A DNA stretch of 64,000 bases from assembly GCA_038501785.1 (NCBI GenBank), contig JBAMJR010000013.1:989501-1053500 (forward strand). The letters are read 5' to 3'. The DNA is from Myoxocephalus aenaeus (lineage: Eukaryota; Chordata; Actinopteri; Perciformes; Cottidae). The notes beneath the pieces were generated by a model. The model was not told where the DNA came from. It ran no database searches and saw only the letters and a list, made by a program, of their open reading frames with translations. A program made the position numbers and the translations under genes. Shown here piece by piece: positions 12,399-25,229 of the stretch (position 1 is the first letter of the stretch; each line of letters starts with the position of its first letter).

Positions 12399-13099
12399 GA
12401 GAGAGCAGTGTTTTTGCTCCACTAAATGATCCATATTGAGACATTACATTCTGCTGAGAGGGCAGGAGTACGTCCCACTGGAGACAATGAAGTGTGGCCG
12501 AGCAGTTGTGGCTCATCAAAGCGCTGACGTAAGCACAAGTGGAAGCTCGGGGAGGCCACATTAGAAAGCCCTGGTTTATTCAGAAGATGGGTGGGATGAA
12601 TGACAGAGGAGGCGGGTGGCGAACCGGGCCGTTTGAAAGGGAGAGCAGCGCTCAGGCCAGCCGGGGTGAAATCGTCTCGATCATCAAACACAGAGGACTT
12701 TTTCTTAACCCCACAATCTGACAATCTAGCTGCTTTTGTACCTGCTCCTTATACTAACTGGCCACTGAAAACACACCACGCCACTACTTCAGCAGATCCA
12801 TGGATGATTGCTAAAATACTATTTACATACAGTGTCTCGCGATCACAGTTAAATTGGCCTCCAACAAATCCAGCGCTGTCTGAAACGCATGACGTTCTGT
12901 TTTGTTGAGATTGCTTTAGATGCATGCTGAACTAAACTCTAAATCTCTGTTATGTGATGCAATGAAAATACATTATAGTAAACAAAATAACAAGAACCAG
13001 GGAAAAAATGTTGGCCTTGTATATTTCTGCAATATACACGTGAATGCCGACGATTCTGAACCAAAAAGAAGCTCATAAATATGATTCATGTCAGTCTCG

Positions 13100-13400
13100 A
13101 GTCACGCTGGAAGAAATGCACGAAGACACGTGATGAAACGATTGATAAGATTTAGACAAAATTACTTGCTTAAATTTAGAATAAATATCATGGTTTGTGT
13201 TAAAATAATGACGTAAACTGTAAATTAACAAAAACTGCCCTCGACGGACTTTCTTATGTAACGTTACGTAACAAGTAGAAAGACAGCATTTACTTTTGTT
13301 ATCACGCGGGACAAGAACAGCCGTCTCCTGGGTGAAAGCCCTGTGTTTGTTGGACACATCATCCACTACCCATAGTGCACTTTCTTGCTTATACTCGTTA
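13100..13400 (-). repeat. dispersed repeat, sister copy of 8349-8830
   Basis: The reverse complement carries GGGCTTTCACCCAGGAGAC, TTACATAAGAAAGTC, TTTGTTAATTTAC and AATCGTTTCATCAC in the same order as the 8.4-kb copy. About 30 bp stand where that copy has the TTCCG array. Confidence 0.8.
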
Positions 13401-14897
13401 TTATACAACGCCTACACTCTCAATAACGCTTGCAACATTCATGTTTCATGGCAAATGGGCTGGAACCTGGTATAGTATGTATGGCAGTAGAGGAGGAGAA
13501 TGAGGAGTTTTTACGGGGATGTGGATCTTTCGGATCAGTTAGGGGAGCGCCTCTGATTTGCATGTTCCACGCTTTATCTTAAGCGTGTCGTGCAGTGTGG
13601 GATTGGCCCCTGATCTGGTCTTCAACCCCTCAAAGTCCTGGTCTGGTCTCGGCCTCCATACACTCTGGACTTGGTCGTGGCTCAGTATTGATTTTGGTGG
13701 TCTTGACTGCAACAATTACCTGAGGAAATGCCTTGAATGAATGTCGCCATCAAGATGTTATTAGCCAACCCCATCGTTTACTACTGCTCATGGTAGAGTT
13801 ATGTTTGGATCTATACTGATTTTATGTGGCTATATAACACCAACCGTGGTGCCTGGGAAATGAAGCATTTTTACCATCGTACTTCTGAAATCCTTAAAAA
13901 TCAAGTCTTCCCCTTGGTAGTTCTTCGCTCTAGTCTCTGTGTAGCTGGAGTTGTTGCCTTATAAATAATTCTCTGTTAGTCTGCACCAGAGTCAGCCAGT
14001 TTATTCTGTGGCAGGGCTCAGCACTATTTCTCCAGAGAGAGGCCTTGAGAGAGCGCCTTGGCAGGATGGAATTTGTTTTGCAGCTCGTGAAGCTGTAGTG
14101 GACAGAGAGGACAGCGTCTTTGTTCGGGTCCCATGCTGACTCAGGTAAGTAGCAGATCATTTACATGTGATGGTGGTATAAGTGATTGCTTGTTGGTGAA
14201 AGTGGTTCAAAGAGCAGCTCAGGCACAAACACGAGTCCTGAACATCGCTGTAATATGAGCCGGAGAGCCACAACAAAAGCTCCTCTAAAAATCCTCCAAA
14301 GATGCTCCATGAAATAAAAAAGGTTCTAGTATATCCAGCACACCAACCCTCCTCCGTTGTTTTGCACACAGAGCCGGCAGCATTGGACTTCTCAGCACCA
14401 AATAAGACTAAATGAGACTGCGTCTTCTCCATTTAGCTGGAGGAATGAAACACCAGAGATAAGTGCGAGCCTTAATTGCTTCATCAAGCGGAATAATAGA
14501 ACCCACTTTCTTTATGTGGCTCGACAAAGAAATTATTAAAGTGTTGGCATCTTGGAGGGACGTGTGCATGCATTCGGTGTCTGCTGAGAAACAGGTTAAT
14601 CTCTTTAACTCAGGGTCGATGCTGTGTCAGATACTGTTGACTGAACCTTCCGAACGCCGCTGCAGATCACTCACTCCACTTGATTACTTCGGGTAAAGTG
14701 GAAATCCATCAGGGATGAAGGCAGCACGGACAGTGCAAAAAGATTGTGTGGATGCCTGTCTTAAATATAAGCCTTAGTTAAAATAGGTAATATGTTTAAT
14801 ATGATAGTGAGGGTGCAACGGATCACAACACTCACAGTTTTGATTCACAGATCGGATCGTTTAAAGTAAAAACAAAGAAGGGGGAGCAAACATAACT
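13401..14897. other. no gene seen
   Basis: Unique sequence with ORFs below 95 codons. No recognised repeat. Confidence 0.4.
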
Positions 14898-14970
14898 TTT
14901 AGAGATGCTCGGATCCCACATTTTTGCCGCCAATACCGATTGTCGATGAGCCATATCCGATGTTAAAGTT
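14898..14970. mobile_element. possible hAT-like terminus
   Basis: AGAGATGCTCGGATCCCA followed by CCAATACCGATTG resembles the GATGCTCCGAT-type ends of teleost hAT elements. The other end was not located. Confidence 0.3.
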
Positions 14971-16182
14971 TTTTGTATTTTTGTCTTCTTATAGCAGCTG
15001 GTTTATGAGGCTCCAAACTATTTGTTTTTCCTATCACCTTTCCGGAAATTATTTCAACTGCTCTGAAATCAGTGTTAACAGTCAACAATTCAAAAATACA
15101 ATCCTTTTATTTTGTCATCTATAGTGATTATTTGCATAAAAACACACAATTCAAATGATTAGGAAATACAGTAAATTAGTTTAACTTTTATTGATAAAAA
15201 AGAATCTTGGCATTAGCAGTTTTCATCAGCAGTATTATTTGCTGCTTAGAGCTAGCGTTAGGTAGTTAAATAGGTCATAATCACTCTAATATGTTGTATT
15301 ATATTGCTGTGTGAACATCTCAAACAACTGTATTTATTCAAGTTTATCCCCAAAAACAACATTAAAAAGGACATCTACAAGATTACATTTGAACATATCA
15401 TGATAACGTTATAATTCACTTTTGGCCAATACTCATTTTTACTGGACAGAAGCTGAACGCTTCATAACGTACCTGAATGGAACCTCTGTATGTTAGCTTT
15501 TAGCTGCCAACATTACTCGCTCTCCTCTTGTCTATAAACACAGATGTGTTGTTCATAATGGCTCAAGGAGGCACGAAGAACAGCAGCAACAACTTCAAGC
15601 AATTAATAACTCGGCAGAATGAATATGCATGGCGGATGGCCGGGGAGATGGAGCGCTGTGGCAGCGCAGGTGAAACAGAGAGTGAACGAGAGAACGCGGG
15701 TGCTTCAGAAGTGCAACTGTGCATTTTTCTTGCCCTTTTATCATCTCCCGGTTATGTCAGCAACAACAGAGGCTTACAAATCAATGAGAAGCCCTGCTGG
15801 CTCCACTGGACGTGCACAGAAAACACAATGAATACGAAAGCCGCATGTGTGTGTGTGTAGGTGTGCAGTTATGTATTTGCGACTATGCAAGAGTGTGCGT
15901 GCCTTTTTGTGTGGCCTTTCTCTCACACCTCCAGAAAGCAGCAGTAGATCAATAGCAATTTCGTTTCGCACAGAGCTTTTTCGAGAATGACCCACAGCTC
16001 CCACAATGTCCTTGAGAAACTGAAGCGCATTGTTTGGTGGACAGGCACCTTTTACACTTGTGAGAGGAGTTCAGCGAGGAGCGCTGATCCCACTCGGTTT
16101 ACGTTACAGGTGGTGGAGAGAGGAGAGGGGCTAAAATGGAAATGATGTAAGAACCCATTACTCTTGTAACATGCTCTGACAA

Positions 16183-16203
16183 ACACACACACACACACAC
16201 ACA
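16183..16203. repeat. (AC)10 microsatellite
   Basis: Pure AC run followed by related CACACAT stretches to 16230. Confidence 0.85.
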
Positions 16204-16533
16204 TGAGCAAACGCACACATACACACACATGTGCCATTATGCACCAAAACACCGCCAACCACAGTGAGTCACACAGAATAACGATTACTTTTCCACAGGG
16301 AGAACTGCAAGAAGGGGAAGAAAGACCTCTCCGTGTTAATGCACAGCTTTGAGGACAGTCGTGGTTGCAGGCGCTTCATGGTGTGTAAATGGAGCATGTA
16401 GAAGTGGTGTCAGATAATGTGTCTTAAATAAGGTGGAAACTATTCTGTACCATCACAAACACCTGAACCCAATGAAGTGGTTGAGGGAAAAAAGCCAGTT
16501 AGCTTGGAAGCCAGTTAGCTTAGGGACACACAC

Positions 16534-16605
16534 GGCTAGCTTGGCGGCTAGCTTGGCGGCTAGCTTGGCGGCTAGCTTGGCGGCTAGCTTGGCGGCTAGC
16601 TTGGC
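16534..16605. repeat. 12-bp minisatellite, six perfect copies
   Basis: Six identical head-to-tail copies of GGCTAGCTTGGC, each containing the palindrome GCTAGC. Related AGTTAGCTTGG motifs lie just upstream (16497-16522), the likely seed. Confidence 0.95.
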
Positions 16606-17754
16606 TAGGCGCGAAGGTTACATATTAATGCTTGCTTGTTTAATCCGTGCACTTTGGTTTTCATGACTGACACAAAAAATATATAAAATGTTATCATTTG
16701 TCCCCCCCTGGTTTCAGTCTTTGTGCTAAGATAACCGTTTGCTGGCTTTATCCAGATTTTTAACAGATTTGAGTGTGGCATCAATCTCTGCAACAGAAAG
16801 CGATCCACAAATGTAAAACTAATCCTTATAAAATGAATAGAAAATAACCCTATTTAGCCTTGTGATGGGTCTGTTCGTGAAGTTTTTCTTTTACCTCGTT
16901 TTATTTGTATTTAGGTATCACTTATATAATTTAGTACTTATTATGAGTAACCCTTTCTGATTGATTTCAATCTGTTTTTGCAGTTGGAGTAATTTCAAAT
17001 GGGTCTGTTTTTGGCAACAGAACTGAAGATAATCTCTGTCAGTCTCAGCGTGTTAAAACATTGAATTCTTGTGACTGCCCTTGGGGCTTAATAAGCTGCA
17101 GGCAGTATCACATGTGTCCACTTTAAAGATCTTTACGAGGCCATTGTTGAGTCCCTGGAAACAAATGGTCAATACTTAAGACTATAAATCCAGAGGGGAA
17201 AATGGAGGCTCGGCCGATAGACTATTGAGCGAGCCGGTGGAACCCACCAGGAAGCAACCAAATGGGCTTCAGGGCTCTTAGTTTGTAGTTGCATGCTGGG
17301 GCAGCAACAAAGGAAGCCCCGCTGTTCCCTCAAACCGGCCCGCCTCGAGTCTCACAGAGGGCTTAAAACCTATTACATTCACAATCCCGTCCTTGGATAC
17401 TCATCCATCAATTCAGCTGTCATGGAAAGCTGCAAGCAGGGATATACAGGTTCTCTCAATCACTCACACCCACAGATGAAGCACCTAAGGGGAAAACAAA
17501 ATAGTTCTGGAGGGTACAGGGTGGAACAAGACAGCCAGTCATGAGAATAAAAGAGGAACCAAACCGATGACAGTGATTCACTGTGCCTGACTTGTAAGCA
17601 ATGCCTGCAGCCACAGGTACGACCTGCAGGAACCGAAAAACTCACGTCACCCTTTTTATAGCCTCAAATAACTCATTAGAATCAAAGGTATCCCTTGACC
17701 ATACATAAGCGTGATGAGAACTACCTTAAATTAAAGTTATTTGAGGTCTTTAGG

Positions 17755-17915
17755 TTGGGTGTCCCATCGGCTAACGTGGAGGGGGGCGGGGTTTACGACC
17801 TACGCTGCAGCCAGCCACCAGGGGGCGACCAAGATGTTTTGGCTTCGCTCTTGGGGAGCTGTCAAGTTGTCCATCTTTATATACCGTCGATGCTCCCGTC
17901 TTTCACAAGGGTCTC
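17755..17915 (-). repeat. short dispersed repeat ending in a TATATA motif
   Basis: CCACCAGGGGGCGACCAAGA, then TTTTGGCTTC, AGCTGTCA, then CCATCTTTATATACCGTC. It resembles, in inverse orientation, the terminal part of teleost repeats that begin CATAGACTGTATATAA; compare the start of the 26.3-kb copy. Confidence 0.5.
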
Positions 17916-18251
17916 AAAGGTCCCGCTGTGAAACAGGCTCTATTTCAGCCTCAAGACATCAGTCAAAATGCTTCAAAGCAATTTCTGCTCTTCCCCATCC
18001 GCCTCTGTTAAATCTCAATCCCTAAAGAAGTGAGGCAAATGAAAGGGCTTTGGCAATATTCAGATGACAGTAGCTATTTTGAATTTGGAAGAGTCCACTG
18101 TGGATTGTGCCACTTTTTCATATGCAATCAGTTAATAAATGTATAGATTCATATAAAATATGCACAAAAGTTTTTCCCAAAGAAAATATGAATAATTCTA
18201 TTTCCTTATTCTCATCTTGAGAGGCTTTAAAGTTGCACTTGATAATCAATG

Positions 18252-18400
18252 ACCAGAATCAGAATCAGAATCAGAATCAGAAACCATTTATTTGCCAGGA
18301 ATGTTTTCACACAAACGAGGAATTTTTTGAGGCGGAAGGTGCATACATTGGACATGGACATGGGACGTAAGACGAGACAAACAACAATCAACAATCAACA
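18252..18400. mobile_element. retroelement 3'-end-like fragment with (CAGAAT)n tail
   Basis: Five CAGAAT-type units (18252-18283) adjoin CATTTATTTGCCAGGAATGT and CACACAAACGAGGAATTTTT, a combination seen at the ends of teleost non-LTR elements. Orientation would be minus if the hexamer is the tail. Confidence 0.5.
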
Positions 18401-18972
18401 ATCAACGAAAACAACAGTCAGAGCTCCTGCAGCTATGTGGGTTGGACTTCATTATAGCAGGCCCTCTCTAATCAAAGGGACCGTGAACCGCAAACTGCAG
18501 GTTAAAGCAAAAATATAAATAAGTTAGTAGTAAAGAAGAATATGAGAAGATGTAAGAGGAAATATGAAACACTTCAGAAAGACTGAAAGACTTCAGAAAG
18601 ACGCAAAATGATCAGTTCATAATACATTTTTAAAATTGGACATTATCTAAAAAAACGCATGATTTACTATTGAAATAATTTACATTTATTACACACTCTA
18701 TAGCACCAACATGCTTTCAAATACAAACTTTCAACCTGATGAAAATACATTTATACATATTAAACTGATCATTTCAGTTTTTCAAACAATAAAACGCAGT
18801 TTGTTGTTGTTTTTTTTCCTGTATGTTTGACCCCCCCCCAAAAAAAGTTCTGAACCAATGCAAAGCTCCCACCAGTGGGATGTGTGTGTAATTGACCAGT
18901 TAATGTGATAACCCCGGTCCCAATGGAGACGGTCTCCATATCGATCCATACAAACCCTCCAGAAGCTTAGGA

Positions 18973-19084
<112 letters not shown>

Positions 19085-19169
19085 CAAATGTATGCCTGTT
19101 TGATCATGCTTTGCTCTCACGCCATGCAACACCATCCACCCACAGCAATCTGTAACACAATAAAACAAC

Positions 19170-19173
<4 letters not shown>

Positions 19174-19242
<69 letters not shown>
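19174..19242. repeat. (AG)34 microsatellite
   Basis: Pure AG run of 69 bp between two long AC tracts. Confidence 0.95.
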
Positions 19243-19245
<3 letters not shown>

Positions 19246-19300
19246 GGAAAGCAGCGAGGATCAGGTAGAGTCAGGCCGACGAGCTCCATATGTCTCACAA

Positions 19301-19304
<4 letters not shown>

Positions 19305-19398
<94 letters not shown>
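19305..19398. repeat. (CA)47 microsatellite
   Basis: Pure CA run of 94 bp. Confidence 0.95.
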
Positions 19399-19399
<1 letters not shown>

Positions 19400-21610
19400 C
19401 CCTCTCAGTTCAAAACGCTGCACAGAACATAGACTACTCCATACGGATAATCAGAAATGTGGGCCTCAATCCGAACAAAGCTTGTCCGACTCTGCAGCCT
19501 GCTGCACGACTTGCATGCGTCGGAGTCTGATCTCGTGCATAGCTGTAAAAATAATAGCTTGAAGAAGACAGTTTTGCAAAACGTGTGGAACGATGACCTG
19601 CCTCGGGGACTACAGGCAAAATTAGCTCGCAAGCTAATTCTTGGACATTTCCATTGAGGCAGACACTGAAATGTTGATTAATGTGCACTATCCCTTATGA
19701 ATAAAGTAATACATATATGTTTCTCTACATTTTATATACATTATTACTTCCTCTGAACTCTTTTTTCTTCATCTGGAGTCAAACCTTTCTTGAAAACGTC
19801 TTAATGTTTTCACCACAGCATCCGCCGTGCTCCTGAGGTCTTTTCTCCATATGACAATCTCGCTCGCTGCCACAAGGGGGAGACAAAGGTTTAGCACTAT
19901 AGCTTTAAAAGTGTATATGTCGGCGTTTAAGTTCACCCCGATTCAGCAACTGTGGGGAAGTGTTTTGTTCCTGGTTGCACCGCTGACCGATTTAACGCCT
20001 CTGGCGGGGAGTTGCATCGTTCTACTCAGTGATTTCTCAGACAAAGTTTAAATATTTATGACCAAAATATATTTATGTCAACTCAGTGAGCATTTTGTTA
20101 CGACACATAAAATGAACAGTACTCCCAGCTTGGGCCGCATATTTCTGTCCAAACCCGACCCGAGAGAGTAGTAACAGAGCCCGACTTGAACCAGACAGAC
20201 TTTCTTTTTCTTTTGTTTTATGTCCATGATAAGAAATTGTGTGTGTTTTTTTTTTTATGTTCTCACGCAGTTAATGTGAGCTGAAGCACCGGTTTGTGGA
20301 GTCGGAGCGCTGTTGGAATGTAAACTGAACTGTGGCAGCAGAGCCCCGATGGGATCCACCAGCATTAAAAGGTTTGAATTATGTGCCAGTTATAGTCAGG
20401 GACCTCCAGTGAGAGGATTGATATTCATATGAGACACTTGTTCAGATCACCTCAGATGTTTTTGTGATTTTACAAATGATGCTGCAAATGTGCTCCAAAA
20501 CACGGGTACACGTGTAATAAATATAACCAGAGTAGGCTGAAAGCCAACAAGGGTTTTTATTGTATTCAGATTCCAGATTGCAATTGCATCGCCACAATAA
20601 ATATTAATTTCCATCGTGCCTTCGGCAAAATGTGTTTGTTTGTTGTGTCGGAGATTTATATAATTAGAGTTTTAGTGTGGAAGCCTTGTTGGAATATTCA
20701 AAGAGTCAATAACTGGTCGAAAGTCTGAACTTCTTTTTTTCCCATTTCATTCCACTTCAGTTATAATTAACCGATGTTATGTAATGTATTGCCACTGTCT
20801 GCTGGCTTCGGTCAAACACTCTCTGTCTCCCCCAGTTTAGTTGTCACACAGGAACTGGGACCATTCAAGGACTTCCTGTTTCATGAAGAACGGATAATTC
20901 CAATTACTGTCATTACTACCTGTTGATCACACACACACACAATCACGGATGATCGTGAAATGTATTTGAGAGCCGTGAACCCGGACAAAAATATGACGGG
21001 AAACACTCTCGTCCAAACTATCGTCTGCCACCATCATCTCGTAAATCGCCAAATTAAGTAATTCATTTTTTATTAAACCAATTAAGCAATTAGAATGTAT
21101 TGTGCATCCCATCTAAAGGAAAAACACGTAAGTAGCACCAAGACGTGTGCGGAACTCATTAGGATAATTTTTGATGTAAGAAAACGCTAACTGTCTGCTG
21201 CCCACCATGTCTGAATGAATGTCGCTAACAAAGAAATAAGAGAATACTGTAACGGAATAGACAAAGAGATTGTATTTCATGCGGGTCGGTCACATTACAG
21301 GCGACACGCAATGCGCTTAATAAGGTCAGAGGCCGATATCGATCCAGCGTGTTCTGCAAGAGGGCGAGTCGTTACTGGACACTTACAGTGCGGTGACATA
21401 ATGCGTCTCCTCGGTCCACAAAAGCTTTTGTCAGCTGCCCTTTGCATTTCATCCATTTATTGGTTTTTATGGCAGAGCACAGGCACGTAATGCTGCGCAC
21501 GCCGCTGCGAGTAAACACAAAAAAAGCAGAAGCAGGGCCGTAACATTATCATAGATTAGCCTTTGTTGCGTATTCTATCTGATGAGATTACATTTGAACT
21601 ACGTTGAAAA
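19400..21610. other. no gene seen
   Basis: Unique AT-rich sequence. A short CA run lies near 20930-20941. ORFs stay below 95 codons. Confidence 0.4.
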
Positions 21611-21611
21611 A

Positions 21612-21765
21612 TAGGGCTGTCGTTTCGGTCTCAAGTCGACTACGATTTCTTTAGTTGATTAGAGTCATTCTTTCACGTTGAGTGACTTATTTCCAAGAAA
21701 CCTATATGAGCACATCTGTAAAACATCAGTTTTACAGATTAATATCAAACCAATCAGTCAGGCGA
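21612..21765 (+). mobile_element. DNA-element fragment, GGGCTGTCG family, copy 1
   Basis: ATAGGGCTGTCGTTTCGGTC, then AAGTCGACTACGATTTC, then CCAAGAAACC and TGAGCACATCTGTAAAACA. It aligns with 28473-28690. Confidence 0.6.
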
Positions 21766-21785
21766 CTTTGAATTTCTTTCTTCGA

Positions 21786-21787
<2 letters not shown>

Positions 21788-21816
<29 letters not shown>
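21788..21816. repeat. (AC)14 microsatellite
   Basis: Pure AC run. Confidence 0.9.
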
Positions 21817-22202
21817 GCACGAGTCATGGTTGGTCTTGTGTCTGTCCCATTGAGAGCTGGGAGAAACACCCCTGCTGTTACATCACTACCTCCACATGCA
21901 CAAAAGGAGCAGAAGAGAGGGGTAGAGGACGGAGGCGAGGAGCAGAAGGAGTGCCAATAATTGGAGAGGAGGAAGAGGAGGAGGATGCAGTGGTAATGGA
22001 GGTGCACAATAGCGGGATGAAGGGGAAAGAGGGGAACGGGAGAGCTAGGCTCTCATTCTGTGTGGGCGACGCGCAGCGCGAGCCTCTCGGTTCTCCGGGT
22101 GGTGGCGGGGATGTCATCTCGGTTCTACAACACACAATCCTCTTCCCCTCTTCACTTTGGATCAGCTTCAAAGCTCCTCCACCCCCAACTATCTCGGCGA
22201 AG

Positions 22203-22230
<28 letters not shown>
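22203..22230. repeat. (AC)14 microsatellite
   Basis: Pure AC run. Confidence 0.9.
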
Positions 22231-22234
<4 letters not shown>

Positions 22235-23172
22235 ACACGCTCCTCCTGTTGCTCCGAGGTATACGCATCATCTTTAGCATTTACATCTTTACATCACCCC
22301 CCTGTTCTCTTGGAGTATCATCCAATTTACAGTGACATGCGTTTATCCCTGCATGTCTCCCTTCGCCGTTTGGGATTAAACTCAAAGCTGCACCTGCTGT
22401 TCCAGCACTCCAGGCACTGCTACGGCAAACTCACTAAATTATCTGCGACACCACTGATTAGATGCCAGCTAAACTTGGGGGAATGATGCATTCCACTTAC
22501 ACTTTGTTTTTCTGCTTTCAACACGGCCGCATAGATCCTCTACATTCACAGAAACGGCTGAGAGGGTCTTTAATCAGGACCTCGGTGCGCCTCGAGACAC
22601 ACAGAGATGAAGGAATTTTATAAAGAAACGGCAAATGCGGATTTTTCTGATTAGTTCTCCGAGTGCTTTTGTTTCTGAAGGAGTTAATCAGCACAAAATG
22701 CTCTGATTTGATGCTTTTGTCTTTTGCCGTTGTTCTGCTGCAACGTCTCTCAGCCTCCATCTCTCAGACATTCCCTCCATCCGCGATGCCCGAGACACCC
22801 TGCGTAAGATCCTTTGAGCGATGTAATGATAGGTATGAGACTCTGCTCCGAATAGGTTTTGGTTTCTCTCTCCAGGAGACTGTTGCCACTGAAAGAAATT
22901 ATGCAAATGTGATAAACCCCCTGCCGAGCCCCCGCAAAAAAAAACGTTCACACTTCCGGGGCTTTCCCTCCCTTTCAGGCCGCTCTCACGCGGTCCTCAA
23001 ACTCCACATGAATTCAAATCCAATCAGAACACGGATACCGTGTCCAAACTAATACCTGAAAGTGACCATTTTAATCACGGGGTAGGGGTGCTGTGTGAGG
23101 CTGCGTTAGCATCGTCGGACTGGAATGAGCGCAACCAGCTGTTTGGTGCTGGGTTGTAAGCACGCGTGTGTT

Positions 23173-23196
23173 TTGTTGTTGTTGTTGTTGTTGTTG
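23173..23196. repeat. (TTG)8 microsatellite
   Basis: Pure TTG run. Confidence 0.9.
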
Positions 23197-23640
23197 GTGA
23201 AAACAGTTAGAAAAGTATTGATCAGCTTTAAAGAAATCTGTTTATTTTTTAGCAGCAAATACTTGACTGCAAACAAAAGTCAGATCCTCATGGGACTGAC
23301 TGAGACATTGGTGGCTTTTTCTTTCTCTTTTTTTTTATCTTGATTTTCAGATTTTTATATATATGAAGCCCATTGTTCCACCACTTGCATGTGTGCTGGC
23401 TTGATGAATGTAGACTCAGAGTCAGTGGGAGTGAACGTGCATGTCTGTTGTGTACATGATAAGAAATTGTGTGTGTTGTAAAAGGACAGGTGTGTGTGTG
23501 TGGTAGAGAGAATATAATAGAGGCTTCCTTTAAAAGCCTGTTGCATCTTTCCAGCTGAACACCAATATCTGTAGACCCATTGTCTTGCTTCTCCTCGCTC
23601 CTCCTAACTCCCAAATGTCTCCTCTTTTAACCTTTGCCCC

Positions 23641-23664
23641 CCTCCTCCTCCTCCTCCTCCTCCT
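23641..23664. repeat. (CCT)8 microsatellite
   Basis: Pure CCT run. Confidence 0.9.
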
Positions 23665-25155
23665 CTCCCTCCATCTCCCTTGGCACAAGTAGCCAGGAAG
23701 CTTCCAGCCTCATTATTATCACAGTGACTATAGACGCTGGGTCTTTAATTAGCTCGGCCTCTCCTGAAGGAATTACCTTCACGTTTGTTTCTTCAGGCTA
23801 GAGAACAGCAGGTTTAATGGCTGGCTAAACAAATCGTCCCACGACAGCTACTTCAGCCAGTGTTGCAACAACAGGCGGTGCTTAGTGCTTAACCTGATGC
23901 ATCTCATTTCATTATTAATGGGGCTACTTACGGCGGTTCAACCTCACTCATTAAGTGCATAGTCTTTGCGTGCAGCAAAGGGTTTCAGATGAGGTTATCG
24001 TGGCAGACGATTAGTGAGATATGTTCAATATTTACATACAGTTTCTAACCATCTACGTGTGCCACAGACTCACTTTTATAATTCATGTTAAGTGAGACAT
24101 TTCCTGTTCCGTCTGAGTGAATAGATACAAATGGACTGAAATAGGGTCTGTGGTTAACACAAGTCTAAAATAAGATTAAGTCTAAGTCAGTAGATTCCCC
24201 CGCTCATGAATTTTAGAGCTAAGCGACAAATCCGTGCAGAAATTGGCAGGCGGAGAGCTAGTTCACGTGAGCTGCTAGCTTGAAGAGAAACCTGAATAAA
24301 TATGGTTGTTTAAAGGAGCGAAAAGATAATAGAGTGGGAATGAACACTCGCTGAAAGTGATTATTGATCTGTTTTAGTCTTTTACCGTGGCATCAAATTG
24401 GATATCGAGGATGGTGGAATGTCACTGGTATTGGTATCGACCACTTCATTTCTGGCATCACGACATACCCAGAAGGATTGAATTTCAGCTTTAAAAATCA
24501 CAAAAGTGGTTTTCAGTTGTGAAGATTATCTTGCTGGACACTCGGGTTGGCCTCCAAAAATACGTCATCCCTGCAGGTTTCTATAATCAATACATTTTCG
24601 GCAGATTTCCAGCTATATCGATGGCTTGTTGAGTCAATTTCTTACATGTCATCATAATACAACTTGTAGTTCAGCCCCCTGAGGTCTGAGGTCATTTTCT
24701 CGATTTTACATACGTTCCATTTGCATACAAGACATTTGCATATGAGATACATACTCATGTGTTATATCAAAATTTGCAGAACAATCTCAGCTCTCCATTG
24801 TCCTAAGGCACAGTGTAAAGAGACAATATGGCCGTGAAGCTGAAAAACTGAAGCTCGATTTTTGAAATTCTGCAAACTGCAGTGTTTTTTTGCAGTGTAA
24901 GGTGGGTATAGGTCCTGAGATTTCCTGAGTGTTCATTGGTTAGTTTCACACACAAAATGTCGACGGACACACGAATCGACAAACGGTGAAAGGCGGAGCT
25001 AGACGCAAACATCACAGGCTCAGAGCTCGCTGTGCGATTCACGTACGATCTCACGAAAACAAGACAGCGGAAGTGAAGAGGCTGGAGAGTCCGATAAAAT
25101 GTGAACCACATGTCTGTGCCGTTTTATCGCGGAGCTATGAATAGAAACATCGCGT
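23665..25155. other. no gene seen
   Basis: Unique sequence. The minus-strand ORF at 24803-25111 has no recognised domain. Confidence 0.4.
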
Positions 25156-25201
25156 AACTCTATAGGGTCTGCTTCAAAGTGCTCGCAGACCCTATAGAGT
25201 T
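25156..25201. repeat. perfect 17-bp inverted repeat with 12-nt loop
   Basis: AACTCTATAGGGTCTGC (25156-25172), 12 bases, then its exact reverse complement (25185-25201). In RNA it would form a 17-bp hairpin on either strand. Confidence 0.95.
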
Positions 25202-25213
25202 CATTAAAGCTTG

Positions 25214-25229
25214 CAGTGTCATGACACTG
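25214..25229. repeat. perfect 16-bp palindrome
   Basis: CAGTGTCATGACACTG equals its own reverse complement and lies 13 bases after the 17-bp hairpin. Confidence 0.95.

Noticed and set aside
19088..19562. ORFs rich in HTHTHT, VCVCVC, RERERE or SLSLSL
   Set aside because: Translations of AC, GT and GA microsatellites. The same applies at 11385-11795, 18782-19168, 44879-45115, 51418-51876 and 51903-52361.
21678..22277. 199-codon plus-strand ORF, the longest in the window
   Set aside because: It begins in a DNA-element fragment, runs through two CA tracts and has no recognisable domain; antisense frames are also open.
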